DNA of 64,000 bases from Hoplostethus atlanticus (taxonomy: Eukaryota > Chordata > Actinopteri > Trachichthyiformes > Trachichthyidae). A model generated the notes under the pieces. It had not been told where the DNA came from. It did not search any database and worked only from the letters and a program-made list of their open reading frames with translations. The stretch is taken from positions 834,501-898,500 of the forward strand of contig JAXDDX010000040.1 in assembly GCA_034670405.1 (NCBI GenBank). Direction: 5' to 3'. Position numbers and translations under genes: made by a program. Of the stretch, positions 12,227 to 24,871 are shown one piece after another; within the stretch, counting starts at the first letter, position 1, and every line of letters starts with the position of its first letter.

Positions 12227-13332
12227 GTTTTTATAGTGCCAAAAATAAAATTGAGACAATATTTTGTAAAATCATGACCTGACTATCTTCCTCATATCAG
12301 TTCAAAACAGTTTTCCACAGCTGTTTTAATATCATCATGTTATGAAATGTGGTGCTCAGTTGGTTGATATTGAACTTGCACCTCCTGCATGTCTCCGTCC
12401 ATCAAATGCTAGCTGGGTATGATGGCATTTCAAATAGTAATACTTGGCATTAGCAGTAAAAGTATGATAGGAGTTGGTATAAAGATGACTGTAATGTCAA
12501 GACAAAGACATTCAAGTTTAGTGCCACATTGTTCAAAAATATCTTGGCCTTGTCAAAATGTTACGTTCAATAAACCAATAATCCAAATTGAAGAAGACTG
12601 AGTGTTGCTGTCTCATCAGGACCTGAATTTCCATTGGGAAGTTTCAGCATCTTTTTGGCCTAACGGCTCATTTTCCCTTCACTGATTAATTAAGCCAATT
12701 GATTGGCTGGACTAATCGCCTCGCTGGATAGCCGTGCCCTAATGAGATGTTAATGGAAACGTATCAATGACCAAAACAGTGTGCGGCCAGGTGCAGAATC
12801 AAATAAGGACTCAAAACAGTTTTTCTTTCATTACTTTTAATTCTCTTACTTCAACCCCTAATTGCTTTTCCTTCTCTTCTCTCCATCCCAACTCACCTAG
12901 TGAGCGGTGGGAAATAAAAAGGTGGATAAACTACACCTCCGAGGTGAAAGAAACCACCAATATAAACCAAAATAAATTAGATTTCCAGAAACGCATTCAT
13001 TTATTGTTGTTGCCCCTCCAAAGACTCATACCTGGCATCAGTTTGATACTCCTTACTATGGTGTACACTATGAATTCCCCTGATACAGATGCATGGTGGT
13101 AAAGGTGGTTAACTCTTCTGCAAATAAAAAGCTGAGTAAAGTGGGTTCAGCTGGGTTTACCCTCCTGCACATCCCTATTATTTTTCCACCCACCACTATT
13201 CTAATATTCTCCTACAAGAACATGATCCAATCCAAACTACACAGCTTCTGACATACATGTTCCTTGACAAGGTTATGAATTTACCAATTCCTTACCATGA
13301 GAGAATGAGGACTGATGTTCAGCGGACGAGGC

Positions 13333-13680
13333 CTAAAGCTGCACTCGGCAACTTTGCACGTTGGCAAATCCAACTGGCAGTGAGAGGTAACTTTGAAAAA
13401 AATGTGAACTTCAATACCCAGAAATCCTGTAAAATGATCTATGCTCATGTTTACCAACCCGGCCAGTCTGTGATGCTTCATACCAAAGAATACCAAAGAG
13501 ACAAGAGAGGGAAAAGATCTTTCTCTGGACGGAACGCTCACTGCCTTTATAGGAGTTCATACGTTTTGACTCATCACACACAGAATTTCATTTGGGAAAA
13601 CGGTGCAAATCTACGGGGCCTCAATTAGTGGGGCCGGGACGCTCTTCCCTATCGCGGCCCCATTTGTGGTTTAGGGTCAG
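13333..13680 (+). repeat. Unclassified dispersed repeat, copy 1
   Basis: The sequence begins TAAAGCTGCACTCGGCAACT and ends with GGCCTCAATTAGTGGGGCCG. The same order of blocks is found at 58763-58927 (AAAGCTGCACTGGGCAATTC, TCTCAATTAGTGGGGATGGG), about 45 kb away, with an internal stretch missing there. I do not know the family. Confidence 0.6.
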
Positions 13681-14946
13681 AAGACAGATATATTTTCACA
13701 TAAGTATCTTGCCTAGTGCAGCTATAAATTAGGGGGCAGGACCCAAAATGAGTGACTGTAAGTGAGAGTCTGTAGGAGAGATAAAAAGAAAGAGCATATG
13801 TTTTAATGAGTCTGGGTGAGTTCCCCCGGCAAGACACCTTTAAAGACACCTTTAAAAGAGAGCAGAAGACGGTGGAGGTAATGGATCTAACACTCACTGC
13901 CTGCTCAAGGGCACTGAGGCACTTAGCCCTGCTGGCAATCACCAGCCCTCTCTCCTCCACCTCCTCCTCCTCCTCCTCCACACTTGAGTTTTCTGCCCAC
14001 AACAACTTGAGGCTGTACCTGACCGGCGGCGTGGCACATCTGCCAAGCTGACAGCGTGACATCTGTGGAGATTGGCGGGCCAAGTCTGTGATGACAGGAG
14101 AACCAGGCAAACGACAGCCAATGATACCCCGCGTTGGCCCGTATGACGCAACAAAGTGTAAAAACTGGAGGCCCCGGAGGCGGTTTTGGCTGATGCCGGC
14201 GCATGACGAGGAGGCAGAGATTGGATCTGAACCGAGGATGGAGATTTGGGATGAGTTGTTGAGTGTAGCTTTCCATGGAGATGCTGAAAAGCAAATGATA
14301 ACTTCTATCTAGCGGCTGACATCACCTCTGTTGCGTTGGGATGAATCACTGATCAGGAAGAGGGGAGGAGAACCACCAGGTGTTGAACTGCAGCCCTCAG
14401 AAAAACAGCTACAACCTTTTCCTCATGAGTTCTGGCCAGTCACATGCCATAGGCTGTTCCACCATTGATTACATTGGGTACATCAACATACATGACCCTT
14501 CTTCATAAAGGGCTATCACATTAACCAATAACAGAAGCCTTGCAGACGGTATGAACATCCACATCTAGATGAGGTGACAATACCCTGTTGGTTTCATAAG
14601 ACTGATGGGTGGATATGCCCTAAATTGAATGACAGACTGATATTTTCACTGCATAGACCTAAATGCTGAAACTCCTATCCATTTGATGCCTGGCAGCCTG
14701 CATGCCCTGAGAGCAAGGAAGCATGAAACCACCAGAAGCACTTTGGGCTTTCTCATTCAATCAGAGAAGAAAAACAACACATTTACATTAGTTGGCAATA
14801 ATACCGTCACCCTCTCAGCCTCTGATTCCTATTCTGCAATGCTGAGCAGATGGCATCAACTACACCGTCCTTTACAGACACATTTTGATGTTCTCACAAA
14901 AAAATAAAAAATAAAATAAACATTTAAGGCAGGATTTCACACCTAC

Positions 14947-15064
14947 CGTTGCTGGAGATGTGGTTCTCCACCTCGGCGTGTCCAGCTTGCCTTGTGGAGA
15001 CACTAAGTTGCATACAGAGTCCCATGTAATGTAAACTCCCCAGCAGCACCCTGAACGCTCCCAT
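14947..15064 (-). CDS. vstm2l: vstm2l exon 1, coding part (signal peptide exon)
   Basis: VSTM2L is a small secreted or membrane-associated protein with one V-type immunoglobulin domain; the human protein is reported to bind and antagonise the neuroprotective peptide humanin. This exon encodes the first 39 residues plus one base. It starts Met-Gly-Ala-Phe-Arg-Val-Leu-Leu-Gly and includes a hydrophobic stretch (LLGSLHYMGLCMQLSV) that acts as a signal peptide. The spacing and the motifs LGSLHY, TRQAGHA and ENH match human VSTM2L as I recall it (MGAP..., ALGALHY, TRPAGHA, DNH). The start codon is in good context (GCGAG before ATGG). The exon ends AGCAACG with donor GTAGGT, leaving phase 1. The Ig domain is encoded by exons outside the window. 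The gene lies downstream of ctnnbl1 in the same direction, as in human. Confidence 0.88.
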
Positions 15065-15360
15065 CTCGCTTTCTTTCTCGTCTCGTCTTTTTTTTCCTTT
15101 CTTTCTTTCTTTCTCACATCGGTTGGTGTTGAAAAAGAAATCCAGGTGACTTGTTTTCGCGAGGGAGGGGAGTGGATACCTGTGTGAAAGCGACGAAGAG
15201 AGATGCGAAAAGACGCGGCGGCTTTCTTCCGTACCAGCACACTGACTGGCTCGCTGCTGGCTCGCTCTGCCGCCGTTCAGTCGGGTCTAAATGCGGCGGA
15301 GGGACATACCCCCCGAGATGGGGAGTGCCGCGGCTTGCGGTGGGGAATATCAATTATATG
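15065..15360 (-). promoter_or_regulatory. vstm2l: vstm2l 5'UTR and core promoter region
   Basis: Upstream of the vstm2l start codon (higher coordinates) the minus strand has a purine-rich leader with GAAA repeats at 15065-15120. Beyond it is a GC- and CpG-rich block at about 15190-15345 that stands out from the AT-rich surroundings. A TATA-like ATATAAT sits at about 15352-15358 on the minus strand. CpG enrichment at the first exon is normal for vertebrate promoters. The transcription start cannot be fixed from sequence alone; somewhere in 15250-15330 is plausible. Confidence 0.5.
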
Positions 15361-15751
15361 CGGAGTGATATGAAACAGACGATTTAGCCGTTAAACTTTC
15401 ACAAGGCTGTGTTAAATTTAGCAATACACTTATATAAAACACCATTTATTAAAAACGAAAAAAAGTGCTCAATACATCTTTTATTTTTAATCAATAATGA
15501 TTGAATGATAAGAATAGTTACATGTTATTCTGCCGCCAAGCATTAAGTTGTTAGCTAAGTGGTTGCTGACAGGGTTAGACTAATACTGGCCTTTATTAAA
15601 TCTGACCACCTCGGATATGATGGAGGCTCCTCCCTGCCCACAGACAGTGATTATTATTGTTATTTGCAGATCAGATAATTGACCAAAGGAATCATTTCAG
15701 TGTGGTGTGGGAGGATTACACTACAGCTAGAGGGGGTGGCAGTCTGTAAAA

Positions 15752-16448
15752 TAATCAATCTGTGATGTTCAAAGCATTCCGGTAGGTAGGTACTTTATTC
15801 ATCTCAGTAGCAAGAAATAAAGAAATAAAACTACAATGGAAATAATAAAAATAACGAATAAAAAATATAAGAAGCTACATAAGTACAAGTGAGTCATTGT
15901 GATTTTTCTGTACCCACTTTCCCTCACTCTGCTTAGTCTACTTTACTTCAGTTTGCGATTTCCTACATTTCCCAGAATGCCGTTTAACAACCCCCAGAGA
16001 AGGGGCGTGAACTTCTTGCTTTCAATCAAAGGCGGGTGCAAGGGCATAGAAATACGCCTAGCTAGCCAACTAGTTGGTAAACATTGGGGTGTGTCTATTA
16101 TCGCAACCACGCCCCTTTCTCAAAACGCATCATGTCTTGTGCATTGCATGCTGGTCTATTGAAGTTACTGATGGTGGAGAAATTGGTATCTCGTCCTCTT
16201 CTCCCTGTATGGTTGTTGAATGTCGGTCTAGAAAGAAGCCCTTGCTCTTTGATTCTGAACCGACACCCAAACCTGATGTTTACCGTTGATGTTTTAGACA
16301 GATGAAACACTTTCTCCTATCAAACGCCAATGTAGCTTAATACACCACCAAACAAGAAAATGGTCCCAGATATGCGAGCTACATCACCGGTAACCGTTTC
16401 TAACAGTGTTAAAGTGTTTGTGGGTGGATCTTCAAGGAACCACTAACC
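15752..16448 (+). repeat. Unclassified long repeat, copy A
   Basis: Blocks shared in order with 17790-18372 include CAATCTGTGATGTTCAAAGC (versus CAATCTGCGCTGTTCAATGC), GATTTCCTACATTTCCCAGA, TGCATGCTGGTCTATTGAAG, GTCGGTCTAGAAAGAAGCCC, CACCACCAAACAA and AAAGTGTTTGTGGGTGG. Identity looks like 75-85% over several hundred bases. This copy carries an extra insertion, the LINE-like tail at 15781-15897. No coding capacity or terminal repeats were seen. Confidence 0.7.
15781..15897. mobile_element. LINE-like 3' tail fragment inside repeat copy A
   Basis: GGTAGGTACTTTATTCATCT followed by AATAAA-rich sequence resembles the antisense-oriented tail of fish non-LTR elements. It interrupts the homology between the two large repeats at 15752 and 17790, so it was inserted later, or was lost from the other copy. 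Confidence 0.4.
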
Positions 16449-17789
16449 CAGCCTAAAGAATGTCATGTGTTTCAATGGTTCATGGAATAGTGGCAGAAAA
16501 TATCGACTATTAACAGCTTCAATCCAGAAATATAACCCATATCTCACTGTAGTTGCTAAGCGACACATGCTTTAAGTACCAATACGAGTGGTGATTTTCA
16601 GTTCATGCATTATTTAAATTAAATTAAATATTTAAAAGTGATGCAGTCACAAGTGTGTGTTTGTGTTATTAATATTTAACCATTTCAGGTGTGTGCCCAT
16701 CAGATATTTCACAACAGTTAGTTAAAGTTAGACCCATGGCTGTACTCTGCTTTGCCAAACCAGTGGGTAGACCTGCACGACTTATACCTACGCAGTGATG
16801 GTAGTTGTAAATAGAAAATGTGCTCACCATGAGGCAAAAGCAACTCTAAACAAAGATCAGTTATATTTCCAGCATTCATTTCTGCTTTTCTGGCAGAGTA
16901 TTTGTACCTATGTGGCATGTTGGCAACGGGCTGGACGTGAAAGTCAGGGAGGCTCACAGCGGCTTCTGCTGTGTCGCTGTCCACGGTCCTGAAAAGCTGG
17001 CTCTGAAATGCAGCCTCGGTGCTTGTCTGCTGCTGAACAGTGGAGGGTAAAATGTATCCACGTAATAACAAGCCGCCCTATGGTATGGGCTATTGGACAT
17101 ACTCTGGCACAGCTCATCTACTTTATGAAACAATATGTCACTGCTTGTATCATCTTCTGTGCCTCTTGAGCATCTTTTCCATCAACAAGGCAGCACAGCC
17201 AGGGGGCAACCTGACTCAAGTTGAAAAGGGGGACCTTGTTCCCTTGTTAGACAAAATGATTTGAGGTTTGTGAACGCCTTGTGCAATTATAGAAGAGTTT
17301 TTACCGTGCAATCCTTATTTAATCCAAATGTACATTTTCTTCACTGAGGATCTACAGCTACCGATTTCATTTTAGAAAGAAAGACATTTAGAAGAAATTG
17401 TGCATGTAGCAAAATGAAAATAGTTTAAAGGGAATTGGTGCAGATGCAGAAAGAAGTGAACCTCCTCTTGCATTAGTTGAATCAAGTAGATAAGTAGAAT
17501 CAGGTGGGTAGATAATTGGGTATGAAGTTAACCAATCAAAGGTCAGATCTTTGAGGAGTTTGTGTGTCACTCTGTTTGGTGTTACCATGCAGGTGAAAGA
17601 AACACAATGCTGAGATATAAGAGACCTCGATTTAGACTCCATCGGTCCACTGAGACAAATAATATACAGATGGAGGAAATTTAACATGACAGAGAAGTAG
17701 ACATCCTTCTAAAATATCACCAAGAGCCACAAGACAAATTGTAAAAAAAAAACAATTCCACGCTCAGATACTCATTGCACTGTTATATA

Positions 17790-18372
17790 TCACCAATCTG
17801 CGCTGTTCAATGCAATCCAGGAATTATTTTGTGATTAGGTTTTTGTAATTTACCTTTTATTGCACTTTCCCCACAACCTGCCTCATCTACTTCAGCTAAT
17901 GATTTCCTGCCTTTCCCAGAATGACTTTCGACAACCCCCGGAGAACGAGCCTGGACTTGTGTTCAGCCGTCGGTAATCAATAAGGACGGCGACAGAGCAA
18001 GTTTCCAGACGATAAAAAGCGAGAGTTGCAAACCCTTACTCAAACCCTACATGTCTTTGCGGCTGCATTGCATTCTGGTCTATTGAGGCTGCTGTTGGTG
18101 GAGAACTTGATAGATTGATTGATTTCTATCTGTATGATTGTTGAACGTCGGTCTAGAAAGAAGCTCTTGCTCTTTGATTCTGGAGGGGCTGACATCAAAA
18201 TCTGGCACTCCATTGTAGCGGAGCTGGGAATATGTCGACGTGACATCATGTTGTCTACGTTTAGCTAGTTATCTGTGGGAATAAACTACACCACCAAACA
18301 ACAAAGAATGCAAGGTACATTTCCAATATGTGTTGATGCCAAAGTGTTTGAGGGTGGTTATGCTCAGGACCA
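17790..18372 (+). repeat. Unclassified long repeat, copy B
   Basis: This is the direct-orientation partner of 15752-16448, with the same block order and no LINE-tail insertion. Shared anchors include GATTTCCTGCCTTTCCCAGA, GCATTGCATTCTGGTCTATT, GTCGGTCTAGAAAGAAGCTC and CTTGCTCTTTGATTCTG. The two copies are about 2 kb apart. Confidence 0.7.
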
Positions 18373-19824
18373 GGGATGCAGTGTGAGAGGGTCTCAGGAT
18401 GGGGATGACCACCGACTCTTCTTCCTTTACCAACGTTTTTATTTACCTACTACATCACTTCTTATGTCTCCACTAAAAGAGAGGAGCCCAAAAGCACAGC
18501 GGTACAGTGTTTGCAGTCAGTCATTCGGAAAATACAATTATTCTTCCTCCCCTCGGCTGTGAAATTGCTGTACGACCGCTGTTAAACACGCTGCAGTCAT
18601 AATCACTGATAAGAGATGCATGGGGCCGCGCCTCCTCTGCCAATACAATATGCAAACGACGCCCTGCCGCTCTCCCCGTCTCGTTACCGAGCGATATTAC
18701 AGCTCGCCGAGGCGTTCACGGAAAAGGCGGCAGATGTGACAGCTGTCGGTAAAAAAAAGGCCCTTCCCCTCCTTCCCTCCCCAACACCAACACCGCCGGT
18801 TCCTGCCGTGAGCAAGGCCCGGTAACCGGTGATGCATAGAGATGTACTGTAAACGGGACATTGGTTATGGGTAGATGCTTGCATTGGTGTTGATACGAGC
18901 TCCCTACTTGAAAACACCCCAGCTTTCAGGGAGAAAAATCACATGACCACTTAAATCAACCCCAACCTGTTCCAACCTGGAAGTCAAGGGGAAGGTAACT
19001 GGTTCTCTCCATTGCCAGTAATGTGGAGAGGCCCACTTTCCATCACCTCCGACTCATCGCTTATTTTGACGAGCGTTGCCACTGACATATCTTTCTGTCT
19101 CCATAACAGAACGATTCGGGCTCCATAAAATGCAAACAGGAGTTGTGTTGCAAAGTTGTGACGTCAAAAGGGCAATAAAGTAGTGAAGAAGCAAACGAAT
19201 GTGGGCACCTTAACGTTATTGGCGAAAGGTGAGCGCCCCGTCTCTTCTGGGTTTCTAATATCTGAGAATTCCCATCTTCATGTTGAACTTGACAATAAAG
19301 ATGAATTATGACATCTTCCAGTACAATGTAGTGGTAAATAAAGAAGTGGGCAAAGTATAACATGCCGTCGGCGGACATCGTAAACCAAACAACCACCAAT
19401 CAAAAATCAAATGCATTTGCAGAAAAGCATTTGTTCTTTTTCCCCCTTAAAGACCTTAAAGATCCTCAAACGTTTCATCAGTTTGAGAATATGTACCATC
19501 ATGTATACCGTGAGTTTACACCAGAAAAGATTTATGTCGGACTAAAAAGGTGGGTAAACTGATCTTAGGTGGTTTTATTCTCCACTCCACTACATCCCTG
19601 ATAGTCTCTCCGAAACATCCACTTGCTGCCTGTCTGCATTGATCTGTCCGTCTTCTCTTTCACCGACACGTAAAATGCAGAAGTAATTGGGAATGTTCTT
19701 TGCTCCTAAGCAAACTGACACCAAAGACACAGTGCAGCTATACTGAACCTCTGGGTTACAAGGCAGGGAGAATAATGCAGTAGGTTTTGTGTGTATACAG
19801 CTTCACCAGGATAATGCTCCACTG

Positions 19825-19856
<32 letters not shown>

Positions 19857-20107
19857 AACAGCCTCACAAAGAAAGACAGCAGTGGGCTGTGAGCTTGGGA
19901 GGTTGCAGAGACCCAGCAAGGGGTGGGTTATAACCGCAGACAAATAAACAGGAACCAAGCCTCTTTATGTGAGGATGCTCTCGCTGAAATGGGAGCTGCA
20001 GATAAAGGTTTGTTGTTCCCCCGTCTGCGCCTTTCTGCAACAGTAGCCAATTGTAGGTACGAGACTTGTATGCACAGCAAGCCATGCCAACCTCCGTCCC
20101 TAAGCCG

Positions 20108-20157
20108 TGACAACACACCAAACGTCCGATCGGGATTTTATTACCAAATGTTTTATT
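20108..20157 (-). terminator. ctnnbl1: ctnnbl1 polyadenylation signal
   Basis: On the minus strand, two AATAAA hexamers lie at 20152-20157 and 20137-20142, 15 bp apart. They are followed at 20108-20122 by a GT-rich element (GTTTGGTGTGTTGTC), the usual cleavage-stimulation layout. They lie about 485-505 bases past the stop codon, and no AATAAA is seen nearer to the stop. Confidence 0.7.
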
Positions 20158-20640
20158 AGGAAATATTTTACACGTAAATCCAAAGCAAACAAAGTAGGAG
20201 GGCCGATATTGTTGGCACGTCTCGGCGAAGTCCGTCCAGAATTACCCTGCAGTCTTCATCACCATCACACATCGACAGCAGTGCGGCTCCACGTACATCT
20301 TATCTTCGTCCCATCGTCGCTATGGCGATTGCTGAGAGAGTGATAACCCTAGGACACCGAATCAATCTCCACTCATGTTTTTACAACAGTAAAATTTTAG
20401 CTACGTTGCAGATAAACACACAAAGCCGCTGCCACCTTGACCTTTAAGTGGCTCAAGGTCACAAGTACGTCTCGCTTAGATACAGCAAGAGTCTTAAATC
20501 TTTGTTTTCTATAGTTTCTGTGATGCAGGAGTTTGGGATATTGCGATTCTGGGACAGTGTTGGAATATTGTAATTGCTGCTCTGTGTGTGTGTGTGTGTG
20601 TGTGTGTGGTGCGCGCGTGCGTGTGCGTGCGTGCGTGTCA
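20125..20640 (-). other. ctnnbl1: ctnnbl1 3'UTR
   Basis: The region lies between the TAA stop and the predicted cleavage site. It opens within four bases of the stop with a (CA)n/(CGCA)n microsatellite (20583-20637 in plus-strand terms (TG)n and (GCGT)n). The rest is unique sequence without further elements I recognise. Confidence 0.65.
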
Positions 20641-20729
20641 TTAGAAGTTATCTAGAAGGTCCATGATTCTCTTCTTCTCAGCCTCTTTGAACTCCTCACT
20701 CTTCCCATCTCCGATGCTCTCGGCGTACT
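20641..20729 (-). CDS. ctnnbl1: ctnnbl1 terminal coding exon
   Basis: The exon begins after acceptor TTTTGCAG with AG, completing a Glu codon opened by the previous exon. It encodes Tyr-Ala-Glu-Ser-Ile-Gly-Asp-Gly-Lys and ends [10 protein letters not shown] and TAA. Human CTNNBL1 ends EYAENIGDG...KRILGLLENF, so the C-terminus is complete and conserved in length. Confidence 0.96.
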
Positions 20730-22845
20730 CTGCAAAAGACAAAAGGAAAGTCAGTGGATTAGTTTAGAGCACAGGACCGGCTGCTTGACTTTGAGGGTAG
20801 AGAGGCTATCGTCAGCCAGGAGATCACAGGTTCACTGAACAGCGGGTGGAAGGCGATTGCGAATCGGAAAATTCAAAGATGGTTTACATTTCACATGGCA
20901 TTTTAGACCTGTTGCTGATTCTCTCATACAATGAATTCAACAGTAGAATTACAAGCAGCCAAAATTGAAAAGGGCAGGACCTTAGTGCCCCTACAATATT
21001 CCAGTGACCACAGAGCGATCATGTGAGAGCAAAGTGTTAGGATAGAATAAATTGAATAGAAATTGAATCAGAGTTAAAGAAAAAGATAGATATCCATACA
21101 GAAGACCACCAAACAGACACATTTGCACCCCTACATCATCTGGAAAATGTTGGCCAGCATAAAGAATATGTTTGACTTGCAAGAAGGCTCTTTCAATACA
21201 ACATGTCTTATTGTGCTAATGAATAAAATGATAACATTGAAAGCTAAAACTGACATAATGAAATGAAGCTATTCTTCGTGGACCTTACTTTGAGATCCGC
21301 AGCATTAAAAGACTCGCATTTATAAAAGGATCTCAAAATGTATGACTATTTTTTTCCTTTCCATCACAGAGTTGCTCAAAACATCTGCGCACCCCCTCAT
21401 GCTACAAGTTATACAGACTTTGACAAACTGTTTGATATCATGAAGTCCCAGGACAGCGACTTCATTGAAATGTGTCTCTCTTCTGGCTGTGAGCTACAAC
21501 TGGACCAAGTGTACTTTGCAGTGCGGATAAACTTGTGTGTGTGTGTGTGTGTGCTTCATTGTGTGTGTGTGTGTGTGCTTCATTGTGTGTGTGTGTGTCT
21601 GTGCATTTGATTGTTTTCTTCATCTTGTGCATCTGCCTCCCGCGCGAGGCCTCCGAGACCTCCGAACGCTCGATTTGTAAGTCTAATGTGCAGAAAGAGA
21701 AAAAGAGAAAGTTGCAGCTGCCGCAGCCCCGGTGGGCTCGGGGCGTTCGCTCTGTCTCTCAGCCTCTGAGGCAGGGATTACACATTAAACCCAGGGACCT
21801 TGAGATAGAAGATGAAAAAGACGACTTTTCTCCAGGAGACACGGCGGAGAGGAGGGAATGAAGGGGGCTTTTCTGACAACAGCCCTGGGTTCTGGGAGTA
21901 GGAAACATGGCTGTCAAAGACACACGGGAGACTTTATTTTGGGGGAGGAGGGGGGGATGTTTGTGTTATTAGATAGTACCATAGAGGACAGAGATAAGAG
22001 TGAAGGGGAGGAGGGGGAAACCCCAGGGATACCAGGGAGAAACACTACGAGGGAGTTTATACAGTGTTGGCTGGCAGATACACAGACACACATTTATGTT
22101 TCAGGCATTTCGCTGATGCTCTTATCCAGAGTGACATACAACAAGCTTAACTTCATTTATCAACATTACAGCAAGGCTTGAAATTACCACCAGCCACAAG
22201 CTACATTCTGCTAGATTTAAGCATTTGGTTGTGAGCTCAACAATGTTACCAGCCACTTATGCTTACTCCCATTTACACTATTTCAAATTCTAACCTAAAA
22301 GGAAAAATGACTGGTGAATTTAGAAAGTCTATGTATCTGATGGACAATAATGGAGTTTCAAACCATGAGTATATTAAGGAGAAAGCCACAGTCCCCAGAC
22401 AACAGATGCATGATCAGGAACATAGGGAGAAGGGGACGTGAAGGGTTTCCTGAAGAGATGAGTTTTCAATTCAAGCCAGAAGACAGGAACCGTGTCTGCA
22501 GTCCAAGCCGGGGTAGAAAGGTCATTCCACCATTAGGGAAGAAGGAGGGGGAAGAGTCGGGGTGGGATGGACCAGGATCTAGAGGTATGGGGTTGTAGGG
22601 CTGGACCATGATCTGGATGTATAGGACTGCAGCTCCCATACTAACCATGTAATGCCAGCACCAGAGATTTTACTTTGAAGTGAATGCGGGAATGTCATGT
22701 CACAGGACAGATCCCCTGTGGTACGAGCTGTTAGGACAGGCTGCTAGAGGACTGAGCTGGAAAAAAGGCAGAACTTTAAAGTTCAGACATAGAGAGCTTC
22801 AACAGAAACATGAAAACCTGCAGCCTTTCACTCTCAGCCTGTCAT

Positions 22846-22883
<38 letters not shown>

Positions 22884-24511
22884 GTGTGTGCGTGTGTGTG
22901 TCTCCCTGTGTCTATAAATGGCAGTGCAGTCAGCCACACAGAAAGAAAGGTCAGAGATGCAGTGACTCTTCAACTCTCTGCAGAACCTTTTCTTTGGCGT
23001 GCTGGTACTCTCCTGCCGTCGCCACGGCAACCCAGCAGAGGACAATACTGTACTGAGCGTCACCATTACTCAGGTCACTGACTGGGACTGATCCTCTATG
23101 AGTGCGAGGAGAATCATTTCTAGCACCAGTCGCTACACGCTACACAAATTCTGGGCCAATTATAGCTACACTTTGGACATCGCAACTTATTTTCAAGATT
23201 GGAGCGAGTTGCAATGCATGGTTGGCACAGATGATCCTGTAGTGTGTGAGGGTTAAAGACTTTATTCTCAGATACAGGAAGTGAGGAAAGAAAAACATCC
23301 ACCTCCATGTTGGTTTCACGTTGTACTAGTGGGAGAGTGTGTTTGGGGAAACTCGGGCAGTGCGTGATCCACATGTTGGCCTTGTCAACAAGTGTGTTCA
23401 CCAACGAGTTTGTGCCTTTATGACAGCAAGATGAAAAAAAGATGAAAAGAATCTGTGCAAGTCAGTTGTTAAGTGTGCAATGGCCAATTTTCTCATAGTC
23501 TGTTTCAGTAGATTTGAAAGTTCAAAGATGGGCTCAAATAGAGGCTCATGATCAGTGCCCAAGCTCATCTCCTGGTACAGCCTACACTGACAATGACTTA
23601 AGTTCAACCTTATGTTTAGATTTGAAAGGCGTACAATTATCGAGTGAGGAGGATAACAGACGTACACAGATATCCGGTGGCATGAAAAAGGAAACAATAG
23701 GAGAAAAGCTGAAAAATATGAAATCCTCAAAAAGAAATAAATGTTAGCATCCATTCTTGACATGAAATTACTTATTCCAAGGTTTTTAATGTTTTTTTCA
23801 TATCAGTTAATAGAGAAATTAGGATAATAAGCAGTGCCAGTGACACTTGAATAATGGCTGAAGTGTCAGCAATGAGACGGTGATTGTGTGTGTGACATGA
23901 AGTTGAATGCAGGCGCAGTGTCGGCGTGCAGTGTAAAATCTAGAGCAGTGGTTCTCAATCCAGTCCTCAAGGACCCCCTGTCCTGGAGGTTTTAGCTCCA
24001 GCTCTACTCAGGCACACTTGAACCAATTAAGGTATGATGAAAACCTGAAGCCTCTAATTGGTTCAGGTGTGCCTGAGTTGAGCTAAAACCTGCAGGACAG
24101 GGGGTCCTTGAGGACTGGATTGAGAACCACTGATCTAGAGGACCTAAATTCGTTCAAATGACCAAAATGTATGCAGAGATTGTAGCTTCTATGCTGCTCA
24201 CTATCCAAGCTTTGTCTAGCATTCCCTAACGCAGGGCCTTGCAGGCTATATCTCCAACCAGGGACATCATATTGGTAAATATCAGCCCAATCTTTTAGTT
24301 TCAGAATGACAGAGCAGCGTTGTATTCAGCTTTCTTTGTATATTTTGCCTCCTTTTCTTCAAAAGGGAACTGAAACTGATGTTACCTACTAACCACTACT
24401 AGCTAGTAGCCATGTCACGTTGGCTATTGTTCAAGTCAGATCTGTCAACAACACGTCACCTGCAAGGACACGCTCAAGCTCAAATACAATATGCAGATAG
24501 AATCACAGAGG

Positions 24512-24575
<64 letters not shown>

Positions 24576-24831
24576 AGAGGCATGTTTATATGTAAAATGT
24601 TGCATATGTAGAGAACATGCATACGGAAGCGTACAAGGATTTGCTTGCACACACAAAAACACAGGAAGAAGAAACGTACTGCACACGCACAAAACCACGT
24701 TAGTATGCAGAAGATGTCGGAAGAACACGGACATGCAAGGACATGCATTTGCATATGCGTGTGCACAGATGCAAATATGCAGACAGGCTGATGAAAAAAA
24801 TACAAACAACACACAGGCACGCTCAGGAACA

Positions 24832-24871
<40 letters not shown>

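Larger units (their letters stand above)
1..14946 (-). other. vstm2l: vstm2l intron 1 (5' part; continues past the left edge)
   Basis: This stretch lies downstream of the vstm2l exon 1 donor site and holds no second vstm2l exon that I could find; a codon run for the Ig-domain Trp-Trp-Tyr motif was looked for on the minus strand and not seen. It contains microsatellites, a MITE-like palindrome, a 91-bp tandem repeat, two Tc1/mariner-like relics, a tRNA-derived SINE, a LINE 3' end and a copy of an unclassified repeat, listed separately. The stretches 1500-4900, 9740-11270 and 13700-14900 hold nothing else I can recognise. That exon 2 lies left of position 1 is inferred. Confidence 0.75.
15361..20124. 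other. Intergenic region between vstm2l promoter and ctnnbl1 3' end
   Basis: About 4.8 kb separates the two same-direction genes. It contains two copies of an unclassified repeat (15752-16448 and 17790-18372), a LINE-like tail (15781-15897) and a short (TG)n at 19829-19856. A CpG-rich patch at about 18625-18830 has no visible gene. Short open frames are scattered on both strands, but none has a family match I recognise. Regulatory elements of vstm2l may lie here, but nothing in the sequence singles one out. Confidence 0.7.
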
